A DNA stretch of 14,805 bases from an uncultured Clostridium sp. GTDB lineage: Bacteria; Bacillota; Clostridia; Clostridiales; Clostridiaceae. This document shows, piece by piece, positions 5,680 to 13,495 of the stretch. Numbering within the stretch: the stretch's first letter is position 1; each line of letters begins with the position of its first letter. A model generated the notes under the pieces. That model worked only from the letters and a program-made list of their open reading frames with translations, did no database searches and had not been told where the DNA came from. The translations under genes were made by a program, and so were the position numbers. Location: positions 1 through 14,805 of the forward strand of contig UQQU01000077.1 in NCBI GenBank assembly GCA_900543325.1, given 5' to 3'.

Positions 5680-8307
5680 CTATTCTTTTATCTTTATAAA
5701 AAACTTTGTAAAATCCATTATTAATGCTGCTATTATAGCAAATCCTAAACAAATTCCAAATTGCACCCATCCAAAAGTTTCTGGAATATTAAATATTCCT
5801 CTCACTCCTGGTATCAATACAATAGAATATAAACATAAACATACTACTATTGCTCCAATAGCATATTTATTTTTGAATATACCTAATTTTAATACAGGTA
5901 TATAATTTGATCTAGCAGGTAATGTTTGAAAGATTCTTGCTAGAGTTACTGTTGAGAAAGCCATTGCAGCCCCTAGGTCCGGTGAAGACAAATCTCCCAC
6001 ATATTGAGCTATTATTACTATAACTCCAATAATACAACCTCTTAAGATTACATCTTTTAATGTTCCTCCTGCAAGTATTCCTTCATTTATATCTCTTGGT
6101 TTTTCCTTCATTACATTAGGTTCTGGTGCTTCTAATCCTAATGCTATTGCTGGTAATGAATCATTTATTAAATTTATAAATAATAATTGCAATGCAGTAA
6201 ATGGATTTGGCCAATTTACAAATACAGCAAATAATATTGCAATTATCGCTCCTAAATTTCCTGCAAACAGATATGTAATAGCCTTTTTAATATTACTATA
6301 AACTGTCCTTCCTACTTCTATAGCAGATACTATTGTTGAAAAATTATCATCGGTTAAAATCATTGCAGCTGCATCTTTTGCAACATCAGTACCACTTCCC
6401 ATACCAATACCTATATCAGCTTGCTTTAATGCCGGTGCATCATTAACACCATCACCTGTCATTGCAGTAATATATCCCTTTTCTTGCCAAGCCTTAACTA
6501 TACGAATTTTATTTTCAGGTGAAACTCTTGCATATACAGTAATATGTTCTAGTTTATTTTTAAGCTCTACTTCTGATAATGCATCTAGTTCTTGGCCTGT
6601 TAGTGATATATCCCCTTCTGTCATTATTCCAATTTCCTTTGCAATTGCTGAAGCTGTTGTTTTATGATCCCCTGTTATCATTACTGTCTTTATTCCTGCA
6701 CCAATAGCTTCTTTTACTGCATCATAAACCTGTTCTCTAGGTGGATCTATCATAGCCATTAATCCAACTAAAGTCATTTCTACTTCATCTTCTAAACAAG
6801 GCACAAAATTATCATCTGGCACATCTTTTATAGCAAAAGCTAATACTCTTAATGCTCTATTAGAAAATTCTTCATTAATTTTTTTATACTGATCTATAAT
6901 TTTATCATCTATTTCTACTATTTCACCATCGTTTAATGCATATTTTGATCTTGAAAAAACAACATCTGGTGCTCCTTTAGTAAACATAATTGCATTTCCA
7001 TTGATAGAGTTTACAGTAGACATTAATTTCCTATCAGAATCAAAAGGTATCTCGCTTAATCTATCATATTTCTCTCTTAATTCCTTATAGTCTATCCCTC
7101 TTTTAGTTGCAAAATGAAGAAGTGCAATTTCTGTTGGATCTCCTATTTCCTTTCCCGCCTCTGTTATTTCTGAATCATTGCATAATGTAGATGACAAATT
7201 TATTGCTTCAACTTGATCAGAATCATTTCCTTTTTCTTTAACTGTCTCTTTACTAACTCCATACATAAAGAAATCAACAACTGTCATTTTATTCTGTGTC
7301 AATGTACCTGTCTTATCTGTACATATAACGCTAGTTGAACCCAATGTCTCTACTGCTGGCAATTTCCTTATTATAGCTTGTTTCTTTGCCATATCTTTTG
7401 TTCCTACTGCAAGTACAATAGTTACTATTGAAGATAAAGCTTCTGGTATAGCTGCTACTGCAACTGCTATAGCAAACATAAATGAATCAAATATTAGCAT
7501 ACTCATATTTTTTCCTGAAATATACCCTCTAATTACTTGAACTATAAAAATTAGAGCTGCTAAAATCATTATTATTATTCCTAATTTTTTACCAAAATCA
7601 TCAAGCTTAGCTTGAAGAGGTGTTTGTTTATTCCCTGCAGTCTCTAATAATGTAGCAACCTTTCCCACTTCTGTGTTCATACCAGTTGCTGTAACCACTA
7701 AAGTTCCTCTTCCATAAACAACAGTAGCACCACTGAAAACCATATTTCTTTGGTCACCAATCCCAACCTCTTCTCCTATCTTCTCACTATGCTTTAATAC
7801 AGCTTCTGCTTCACCAGTGAGCATTCCCTCAACAACTTTAAGTGTTTGTGCCTCAATTATTCTTCCATCTGCCGGTATATAATCTCCTGCCTCTAGAAAT
7901 ACTATGTCTCCTACTACTATATTCCTAACTGGAATAGTTTTTTTCTTTCCATCTCTAAGAACTTTTGCATTAGGTGATGATAGTTTTTTTAAACTATCTA
8001 AGGAGCTTTCTGCTTTTCTTGTTTGAGTCACACCTAACACAGAATTTAAAATTACTACAACAAATATAATAATAGATTCAACAAATTCACCTAAAAATAT
8101 CTGAACAATTGCTGCAATAAGTAATATTATTACTAAAGGATCTTTAAAGCTTTCTAAGAACATTTTCCAAATTGGAACTTTGTTAGCTTCTTTTAATTCA
8201 TTAGGACCATTTTTCTGTAACCTATTTTTAGCTTCTTCTTCCGATATACCATTTATTGTACTTTCTACTTCTTTTAATACATCTGAATACTCTTTTTTAT
8301 AATGCAT
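5680..8307 (-). CDS. P-type (type II) calcium-transporting ATPase
   Basis: Membrane pump of 875 residues, the usual length for SERCA/PMCA-like bacterial calcium ATPases; it probably exports Ca2+ using ATP. Seen in order: a cation-ATPase N-terminal segment (about 5-50), paired membrane helices (about 57-95), an actuator TGE at 164-166, helices around 242-303 with the ion-binding PEAL (E289), the phosphorylated Asp in DKTGT (D331), KGAPD in the nucleotide-binding domain (444-448), TGDGVNDAP (617-625), then C-terminal membrane helices. Site II residues are kept (E289; N712 and D716 in NLINDSLPA), but the M5 position matching SERCA Glu771 reads Ala687 (N684-L-G-A), as in plasma-membrane pumps that carry one Ca2+ per cycle. 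An AAAGGGGAG ribosome site precedes the ATG. It follows the UbiB gene by 95 bases with no clear terminator between. Calcium specificity is by family, not proven. Confidence 0.93.
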   Translation of the reverse strand: MHYKKEYSDVLKEVESTINGISEEEAKNRLQKNGPNELKEANKVPIWKMFLESFKDPLVIILLIAAIVQIFLGEFVESIIIFVVVILNSVLGVTQTRKAESSLDSLKKLSSPNAKVLRDGKKKTIPVRNIVVGDIVFLEAGDYIPADGRIIEAQTLKVVEGMLTGEAEAVLKHSEKIGEEVGIGDQRNMVFSGATVVYGRGTLVVTATGMNTEVGKVATLLETAGNKQTPLQAKLDDFGKKLGIIIMILAALIFIVQVIRGYISGKNMSMLIFDSFMFAIAVAVAAIPEALSSIVTIVLAVGTKDMAKKQAIIRKLPAVETLGSTSVICTDKTGTLTQNKMTVVDFFMYGVSKETVKEKGNDSDQVEAINLSSTLCNDSEITEAGKEIGDPTEIALLHFATKRGIDYKELREKYDRLSEIPFDSDRKLMSTVNSINGNAIMFTKGAPDVVFSRSKYALNDGEIVEIDDKIIDQYKKINEEFSNRALRVLAFAIKDVPDDNFVPCLEDEVEMTLVGLMAMIDPPREQVYDAVKEAIGAGIKTVMITGDHKTTASAIAKEIGIMTEGDISLTGQELDALSEVELKNKLEHITVYARVSPENKIRIVKAWQEKGYITAMTGDGVNDAPALKQADIGIGMGSGTDVAKDAAAMILTDDNFSTIVSAIEVGRTVYSNIKKAITYLFAGNLGAIIAILFAVFVNWPNPFTALQLLFINLINDSLPAIALGLEAPEPNVMKEKPRDINEGILAGGTLKDVILRGCIIGVIVIIAQYVGDLSSPDLGAAMAFSTVTLARIFQTLPARSNYIPVLKLGIFKNKYAIGAIVVCLCLYSIVLIPGVRGIFNIPETFGWVQFGICLGFAIIAALIMDFTKFFIKIKE

Positions 8308-8337
8308 CTTAACTCCCCTTTCTTCTATTACTTCTAA

Positions 8338-8353
8338 TATAGTATTTACTATA
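8338..8353. promoter_or_regulatory. 16-bp palindrome before the calcium ATPase gene
   Basis: Arms TATAGTA and TACTATA are separated by TT, perfectly symmetric, 31-46 bases before the ATPase start. This suits an operator in the promoter/leader of the pump gene. No convincing -35/-10 pair was found in the gap. The arm contains TAGTAT, the half-site seen in the hxlR region; whether the same protein binds is speculation. Confidence 0.35.
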
Positions 8354-8401
8354 ATTAGAAATTATATTAGCAATATTAAGATTCACTATTTGTAAATAAT
8401 A

Positions 8402-10006
8402 TTATTTTAAACTTCCAGATCTAATTATTGATATCAGCAACCATAAACCTAAAATTGCAGAAACAAAATATCCACCCATTCCAATAACTGATATTCCATA
8501 TACTTTAGGTTCTGGATTTGTATTAATTATTAATGATGAGGCAACAACCATTCCTGCTATAACTAAAGAAAAGGCTAATCTATTAACCATTTTATTTAAT
8601 ACGTCTATATATTTATCTTTATCTTCTAGTACAATATTTACCTTGCCCCTTCCTTTAATTAACGTATCTGATAAAGTTACAAGCTTTGATGGTATATTTA
8701 AAGTATCTCTTGTTAGCTTATATCCCTTTAATAAATAATCATTCATATCAAATTGTGATAAAAAATACTCCTTATAATAATCTTTAACATATGGAATAAC
8801 TAAGCTTATAATATTAAGCTCCGGCGAAAGTTCTGTAACTAATCCTTCAACAATTACCATAGTTCTTATTAACATGGTAAAATCACTTGCTAGTCTTAAA
8901 TTATTTCTCTTTGCAATAGAAGATATTTCTTGAAATAGAACTGATATTTTTATATTCTTTAAAGATGTAGTATAATAATTTCTAAAAATATACTCTATAT
9001 CTTTGTATAATATTTCCCTATCAACTTTTCCACTCTTTATTCCTATACTCATAACAAAATCAGTTAGCTTATCTATATCTTCATTTGCAACAGCTGCAAT
9101 GGCACTATTTAATTCACGTTGTTTTTCATCAGATAACTCCCCTACTATTCCAAAATCAATGAAGCATATCTGTCCATCTCTTATTAATATATTTCCTGGA
9201 TGAGGGTCCCCATGAAAAAATCCATCTTTTAATACTTGCTTAAAATAGGAAACTGTTAACTTTCTCGCTATATCTTCCTTATCATAACCTAGTATTTCAA
9301 TAGACTCCTTATCATTAATTTTAAATCCATCTATACTCTCTAATGTTAAAACCTTATTTCCTGTATATTCCTTTATTATATAAGGTGCATATATACATGG
9401 TATATCTTTGTTTAACCTCTTAAATTTCTCTATATTTGCAGCTTCAAAATTAAAATTTAACTCTTTCTCAGTAGATAATTTAATCTCCAACAAAATTTCT
9501 TTAGGATTTACAACAGAATCTTTAAAGATCTTGCTAAATTTTTCACTTAAATTTAATAAAATATCAAAATCTATCTCCATTTTTTCCTTAATATTAGGCC
9601 TTTGAATTTTTATTACTACATCCTCTCCACTCTTCAAAATACCTCTATATGCTTGTGCTACCGAAGCTGATGCTATTGGATTTTTATCTATAAATAAGAA
9701 TTCATCTTCTATTTCTTTAGAAAATTCGTTATAAAATACTTCAGCCATTTTTTCAAAATCTTCTGCAGGAACATTATCTTGTAATTTTGATAATTCTACT
9801 ATATATTCTTCATGGACTAATTCCGGTCTTGTACTTAATATTTGACCAATCTTAATAAATGTTGGCCCTAATTCTTCAAAGGCTTTTCTAAGATTTGCAG
9901 GGGAATTTTTTATTTTATCTTCTTTTTTACCTAAAAGATATCCTAATCCATAATTAGTAAATACTTTTAATATTTCTTTGAATCTATTAACAGAATTCCC
10001 CTCCAT
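8402..10006 (-). CDS. AarF/ABC1/UbiB-family atypical kinase-like protein
   Basis: Atypical protein-kinase-like ATPase of the ADCK/UbiB family, whose members support quinone lipid biosynthesis or other membrane-lipid roles. Family marks (numbered from the alternative GTG at 10009): KIGQ (53-56), an Ala/Ser-rich loop ASASVAQA (113-120) in place of a Gly-rich loop, the ATP lysine K134 in VVIKIQRP, catalytic HGDPHPGN (266-273) and DFG (285-287). Two predicted membrane helices lie at the C terminus (about 475-495 and 505-530). The position equivalent to Asp of the family ExD motif reads Asn (E183-L-N185). The ATG at 10006 is chosen because GGAGG lies 6 bases before it; GTG at 10009 is only 3 bases away. 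The phasin-like gene is 22 bases upstream, so the two are cotranscribed. Most clostridia lack ubiquinone, so the substrate is unknown. Confidence 0.9.
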   Translation of the reverse strand: MEGNSVNRFKEILKVFTNYGLGYLLGKKEDKIKNSPANLRKAFEELGPTFIKIGQILSTRPELVHEEYIVELSKLQDNVPAEDFEKMAEVFYNEFSKEIEDEFLFIDKNPIASASVAQAYRGILKSGEDVVIKIQRPNIKEKMEIDFDILLNLSEKFSKIFKDSVVNPKEILLEIKLSTEKELNFNFEAANIEKFKRLNKDIPCIYAPYIIKEYTGNKVLTLESIDGFKINDKESIEILGYDKEDIARKLTVSYFKQVLKDGFFHGDPHPGNILIRDGQICFIDFGIVGELSDEKQRELNSAIAAVANEDIDKLTDFVMSIGIKSGKVDREILYKDIEYIFRNYYTTSLKNIKISVLFQEISSIAKRNNLRLASDFTMLIRTMVIVEGLVTELSPELNIISLVIPYVKDYYKEYFLSQFDMNDYLLKGYKLTRDTLNIPSKLVTLSDTLIKGRGKVNIVLEDKDKYIDVLNKMVNRLAFSLVIAGMVVASSLIINTNPEPKVYGISVIGMGGYFVSAILGLWLLISIIRSGSLK

Positions 10007-10028
10007 CACTTACCTCCAATATAATGTT

Positions 10029-10343
10029 CTAATTTTCTTCTTCTTTATTCACTAACTTTTCCAACTTATAAACTCTAGCTTTTAACATTTCATACTCATC
10101 TCTTAAAACATAATTATTACTTTCTATATTGCCTATATTATTATTAGCTCCACTTGAAAAATTTTCGTTTTCCTTTGTCTTTTCTTTAAATGTTCTTTTT
10201 AATTCTTCTCCTAATTCCTTTCCTTCATCTATTGTTATCTTTCCTTTTTTCACAAGATCATCTACTACTTCTGTTGCCTTTTCGTATGTGCTAGCTACAG
10301 CTCCTACACCAAATAGTAAAACTTTTTTTATTTCATCCATCAT
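10029..10343 (-). CDS. Small phasin-like protein
   Basis: A 104-residue charged helical protein resembling the phasin/PhaF-type family, which coats polyhydroxyalkanoate granules in other bacteria. Seen: a slightly hydrophobic N-terminal helix (KKVLLFGVGAVASTYEKA, residues 6-23), a helical lysine/glutamate stretch with DDLVKKGKITIDEGKEL (28-44), a Ser/Asn-rich linker (about 62-76), and a C-terminal heptad segment (about 80-100, LRDEYEMLKARVYKLEKL) likely to oligomerise. The start is ATG at 10343 with GGAGGG 5 bases upstream; a second ATG follows immediately at 10340. It is the first gene of an operon with the UbiB-like kinase. No polyhydroxyalkanoate synthase is in view and the organism type does not normally make it, so the phasin label describes shape more than function. 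A membrane-surface partner or substrate of the kinase is possible but inferred. Confidence 0.72.
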   Translation of the reverse strand: MMDEIKKVLLFGVGAVASTYEKATEVVDDLVKKGKITIDEGKELGEELKRTFKEKTKENENFSSGANNNIGNIESNNYVLRDEYEMLKARVYKLEKLVNKEEEN

Positions 10344-10461
10344 TTTTACCCTCCAAATTTAATTATAAATAATTTTTCTTATTTTAATTATTTACAATAA
10401 TCTATTTTTTATATCTAATATATACTTATGTGATTAACCTTAAAATATATTCTTAGATATA

Positions 10462-10489
10462 ATAAAAGTTAGCTATTGCTAACTTTTAT
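10462..10489 (-). terminator. Terminator of the lipoprotein gene
   Basis: A perfect 12-bp stem (ATAAAAGTTAGC, 10462-10473, with GCTAACTTTTAT, 10478-10489) and a 4-base loop lie 6 bases past the lipoprotein stop on the minus strand. The U-rich part is mostly within the 3' arm, followed by TATATC, so strength is moderate. It separates this gene from the phasin-like operon, which must have its own promoter. Confidence 0.75.
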
Positions 10490-10495
10490 CATACT

Positions 10496-11059
10496 TTATT
10501 CAACCTTTAAATCTCCTGATACACTAGCTGCATTTTCTAATTTAAAAGAATCCTTATTTTTTTCATTCTTAAAATAAATATTTCCTTCAACCTTAGTATC
10601 ATCTAATATTAATCCATTACTCTCAACATATATATCTCCTTTAATTTTACCTCCCTTAATAGTTGTATCATTACTTTTTACAACTAATTTGGGAACACTT
10701 AAAGTATAATTGTTGATAACATTATTACTATTATCTATATAAAATAAATTTAACTTTCTTCCTACATGAGTAACTTTATTTCTTTCGGTAGTATCTGTCT
10801 TTGAGAAATCTCCTTCCATTGTAAGCTCATTATTAGCCTCAATATTATTTTTTATTGTTATACTATAATCTTCTTTTAAGGCTATAGCCAATTCTTCTTC
10901 ATTTCCAACCATTAATGTTCCTTCAAATTCATCCTTTTCATTATTTTCTTCAATTGTATCTTCATTTGACTTTTCATTTATTTTATTATTAACTTCATTA
11001 CACCCTATAAAAAGACTTATTACTAATAAATATAGTACTGTATAAAGTTTAAACTTCAT
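10496..11059 (-). CDS. Putative lipoprotein with beta-helix-like C-terminal region
   Basis: I do not recognise a named family. The 187-residue product has a lipoprotein signal: a Lys-bearing start, a hydrophobic core (about 5-19) and a lipobox-like FIGC with C20 as the lipid site (Phe at -3 is unusual but tolerated). After a charged Asn/Glu-rich linker (21-45) comes a region beginning EEELAIALKEDYSITIKNNI, typical of the entry strand of pectate-lyase-like repeats. Short strand-turn repeats then run to the end: TIKGGKIKGDIYV, LILDDTKVEGNIYF and VSGDLKVE. This periodicity suggests a small parallel beta-helix or bactofilin-like fold on the outer face of the membrane. AGGAGGA sits 8 bases before the ATG. 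The gene is probably monocistronic, with terminators downstream and upstream. Role unknown; surface or cell-wall association is inferred. Confidence 0.75.
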   Translation of the reverse strand: MKFKLYTVLYLLVISLFIGCNEVNNKINEKSNEDTIEENNEKDEFEGTLMVGNEEELAIALKEDYSITIKNNIEANNELTMEGDFSKTDTTERNKVTHVGRKLNLFYIDNSNNVINNYTLSVPKLVVKSNDTTIKGGKIKGDIYVESNGLILDDTKVEGNIYFKNEKNKDSFKLENAASVSGDLKVE

Positions 11060-11178
11060 TAAATTTATCCTCCTAAATTATACTTGAGATAAAATTAAGG
11101 TTCTTATTCATTACTTTTATTTTTCCTATATAATCATCATTTATTCTAATTATCTAAATTATCACTTTATTTTTTCCT

Positions 11179-11212
11179 AAAAAAACAGTAATTACAAAGT
11201 AATTACTGTTTT
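11179..11212 (-). terminator. Terminator of the acidic protein gene
   Basis: A perfect 14-bp stem (AAAACAGTAATTAC, 11182-11195, with GTAATTACTGTTTT, 11199-11212), a 3-base loop and, on the minus strand, seven consecutive U from 11185 to 11179. It starts 14 bases after the stop codon of the acidic protein gene. Confidence 0.92.
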
Positions 11213-11226
11213 CTATAATCATCATA

Positions 11227-11946
11227 TTAAATTCTATAACCTGCAGCTCTCAATCCACGCTTATAACCAGCCCTATATGCAGCCCTTATTGCATCTCTTG
11301 CTCCAGCTTCATATCCTTCATTATACCCATCTTTTTTACCTTTTAAATAATATTTTTTGTTTTCCCTATATCTTTTATCTTCATCTAATGTACTACTCTC
11401 ATTATTAATACTAGAATCTTTATCCAAATTAGTATCTTGATCTGAATCAAAATAATTATATCTATAATCTTCTTCGGAATCACAATATTTATAATTACAA
11501 TCACAAATATCATCTAGCTTTGTAACATCATCTGAATCCCAATATTGATCACTACAATTTAGCTTTTCTTCTGAAGTTTCACCATTATCTGAATCTGAGT
11601 ATTCCTCTTCATCTTCACAATTAACTTCCATTATTTCATCTTGACAATTAACTTCCATTATTTCATCTTCATTTGAAGTAATATATTTCTCTGATCCTGT
11701 ACTATATTCTAAATCATCATAATCTTCATTAACTTCGCTGCCTTCATCTAAATCTTCCTCCTCTGATTGAGGATACTCATCACTTTGATTTAAATCTGTT
11801 TCTGATGAAAAATCATCCTCTTCATCACTCCACATATAATTTTCTTTTAGAACTTCATATTCCTCGTCTATTTTTTGAAAATTCTCCGGACTTTCATTTT
11901 TTGATAAGTCTTCCACATTATCATTTTCAAAAAATCTTCTGTCCAT
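11227..11946 (-). CDS. Unrecognised acidic repetitive protein with basic Gly/Tyr/Arg-rich tail
   Basis: I do not recognise this family. The 239-residue product is split in charge. Residues 1-190 are dominated by Asp, Glu, Ser, Asn and Tyr with almost no hydrophobic core, so probably disordered. Residues 191-239 are basic, with a Gly/Tyr/Ala/Arg periodic pattern (KKDGYNEGYEAGARDA, then AAYRAGYKRGLRAAGYRI). A 9-residue unit, DEIMEVNCQ/E, is repeated directly at 94-102 and 103-111. Six cysteines (101, 110, 131, 148, 150, 155) sit in the acidic part, with CDC and YC close together. No signal peptide or membrane helix is visible. AAAGGAGA lies 7 bases before the ATG; a strong terminator follows. 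Opposite-charge halves suggest self-association or binding of a basic partner or cations; a spore or surface structural role is possible but unsupported by direct evidence. Confidence 0.8.
   Translation of the reverse strand: MDRRFFENDNVEDLSKNESPENFQKIDEEYEVLKENYMWSDEEDDFSSETDLNQSDEYPQSEEEDLDEGSEVNEDYDDLEYSTGSEKYITSNEDEIMEVNCQDEIMEVNCEDEEEYSDSDNGETSEEKLNCSDQYWDSDDVTKLDDICDCNYKYCDSEEDYRYNYFDSDQDTNLDKDSSINNESSTLDEDKRYRENKKYYLKGKKDGYNEGYEAGARDAIRAAYRAGYKRGLRAAGYRI
11611..11664. repeat. 27-bp tandem duplication inside the acidic protein gene
   Basis: Two adjacent 27-bp units (11611-11637 and 11638-11664) differ at a single base (C11616 versus G11643). They encode the in-frame nonapeptide repeat DEIMEVNC plus Q or E. 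Such near-identity indicates a recent duplication and possible length variation between strains. Confidence 0.93.
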
Positions 11947-12110
11947 AATTATATCTCCTTTGAATATTTTTATAATTCATTATATGAAACATAAAAATAA
12001 TTGCTATCATTTTAATTAAGGATTTAGCTTATTGCTTTCCATCTCCTAAATAAGAAAATTAATATATTATCTTCTTCATCAAAAAACTTTTATAAATTTA
12101 GTGTTAATTT

Positions 12111-13307
12111 TTATATTATACTTATCTTACGTAAAGCATAATCCATAGCCCCTTGAAGGTTGCTAGAATTCTTTCCTCCTCCTTGAGCCATAAACTTACT
12201 TCCTCCACCTCTACCATCAATTAAGCTTATTGCATCTTTTAATAAGTCACTCATTGATATATTATTAATATTTTTAGATGCTGCAAATATTAAATTTGCT
12301 TTATCTTCAGATTTTATTGCAAACAATACAATCATATTATCATTTAATGTAATTTTCTCTGCAATTTTAGATATATATTTTATATCACCACCATCATATA
12401 TTTTTGTTACCACACATACATCCCCTATGGATTTTGCTTCTTTTATCATATCTTTAATTTGATATTCGCCAATTTCTGATTTAATTTGCCTATTCTCATC
12501 TAATAAATTTTTCAAATCATTTGAAAGTTTATTTATTGAATTTATTGCATCATCTTCACCACAGTTTAAAAACCTACAAATTCTATTTCTAAATTCATCT
12601 TTCTTAAAATAATCATTTATTGCTCTTTTTCCTGCTAAGTATTCAATTCTTGTAGCACCTTTATGTTTTTCCCATCTTTTAATTTTTATAGCTTGAATAT
12701 CTAATGTTCTGCTAGGATGCACTCCACAACATGCATTAATATCTAAATCCCCTATTTTTACAATTCTTATTTGTTCATCTGTATTAGGTAAATCTCTTCT
12801 TATCTTGATTTTTTTCAATTCTTTTTTAGATGGAGTTAAAAATTCAACCTTTATATTTTCTTGTATTATTTCATTTGCCATTTTTTCAGCTTTTCTAATA
12901 GTTTCCTCATCTAAATATCCTTGAATATCTACAGTGCTAATTTCTTTACCTACATGAACACTTACTGTATTAGCATTAAATAAAGTAAAAAAGCATCCTG
13001 ATAAAACATGTTGCCCTAAATGTTGTTGCATTCCATCTAATCTTCTATCCCAATCAATTTTACAATTTACTCTATGTATTTTTATTGGCTTTGTTTCTGT
13101 TACATGATATATTTGCCCATTTTCTTCCATAACATTAATTACTTTATGATTATCTATATATCCTAGATCACAATGTTGTCCTCCTCCCCCTGGAAAGAAA
13201 GCTGTTTTATCTAATTTTACATAATATAAATTATCCTTATCTACTATCTCTGTTATTTCGGCTATAAACTCCTTTAAGTATTGATCTTCATAATATAACT
13301 TCTCCAT
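12111..13307 (-). CDS. alaX: Alanyl-tRNA editing protein, AlaX-L type with DHHA1 domain
   Basis: Free-standing cytoplasmic editing enzyme that hydrolyses mischarged Ser-tRNA(Ala) (and possibly Gly), backing up alanyl-tRNA synthetase. The 398-residue length fits the long form. Seen: an N-terminal beta-barrel with FFPGGGGQ (37-44); the zinc/catalytic site HLGQH (H96, H100) and CCGVH (C193, H197), all four ligands intact; a coiled linker (about 250-290); and a C-terminal DHHA1 domain with the glycine-rich signature GRGGGSKFMAQGGG (365-378). It lacks the aminoacylation domain of AlaRS, so it is not a truncated synthetase. GGAGG is 7 bases before the ATG. It is transcribed divergently from the 3D-domain gene; the next gene downstream is 164 bases away without a clear terminator, so read-through is possible. 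Substrate specificity cannot be fixed from the sequence. Confidence 0.92.
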   Translation of the reverse strand: MEKLYYEDQYLKEFIAEITEIVDKDNLYYVKLDKTAFFPGGGGQHCDLGYIDNHKVINVMEENGQIYHVTETKPIKIHRVNCKIDWDRRLDGMQQHLGQHVLSGCFFTLFNANTVSVHVGKEISTVDIQGYLDEETIRKAEKMANEIIQENIKVEFLTPSKKELKKIKIRRDLPNTDEQIRIVKIGDLDINACCGVHPSRTLDIQAIKIKRWEKHKGATRIEYLAGKRAINDYFKKDEFRNRICRFLNCGEDDAINSINKLSNDLKNLLDENRQIKSEIGEYQIKDMIKEAKSIGDVCVVTKIYDGGDIKYISKIAEKITLNDNMIVLFAIKSEDKANLIFAASKNINNISMSDLLKDAISLIDGRGGGSKFMAQGGGKNSSNLQGAMDYALRKISII

Positions 13308-13347
13308 AATTTTACCTCCAAAGTAAAAATTTATTGATATTTTTTAA

Positions 13348-13376
13348 ATTTTATATTAGTTTTTTTTATGTTTCAA
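13348..13376 (-). promoter_or_regulatory. Candidate alaX promoter
   Basis: Minus-strand TTGAAA (13376-13371) and TAAAAT (13353-13348) are separated by 17 bases, giving a leader of about 34 bases to the alaX ATG. Both hexamers differ from consensus by one base. Confidence 0.5.
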
Positions 13377-13401
13377 TATATTTGCACTCACTTTCTATTT
13401 T

Positions 13402-13429
13402 TTGACAAATGTTTGTGTTATAATATATT
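13402..13429 (+). promoter_or_regulatory. Upstream promoter candidate of the 3D-domain gene, overlapping a Spo0A-box match
   Basis: TTGACA (13402-13407) and TATATT (13424-13429) are 16 bases apart. The complement of 13401-13409 reads TTTGTCAAA, which fits the Spo0A box TTTGTCRAA, and an ACAAA/TTTGT inverted repeat spans 13405-13416. Any -35 of the form TTTGACAAA gives this match, so Spo0A control is only a possibility. The leader would be about 130 bases. Confidence 0.5.
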
Positions 13430-13495
13430 TATATTTACAATATATCCATTTAAATTCTTATAATATCTCATAAATTACATTAATATGCAAGAAAT

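Noticed and set aside
9003..9605. Plus-strand open frames opposite the UbiB-like gene (9003-9203 and 9408-9605)
   Set aside because: Antisense to the conserved kinase-like region; composition reflects the reverse complement of Asp/Glu/Lys codons.
10129..10362. Plus-strand open frame opposite the phasin-like gene
   Set aside because: Ser/Phe-rich complement of a Glu/Lys-rich gene. The minus frame has the good ribosome site and an operon partner.
12000..12110. Possible short minus-strand gene upstream of the acidic protein (AGGAG near 12050)
   Set aside because: The reading frame closes after eight codons and the spacing to the ATG is too short; nothing else in the gap is supported.
12111..13307. 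Truncated alanyl-tRNA synthetase
   Set aside because: The gene has its own start, ribosome site and the complete editing plus DHHA1 architecture of free-standing AlaX-L; nothing suggests loss of an aminoacylation domain at this locus.
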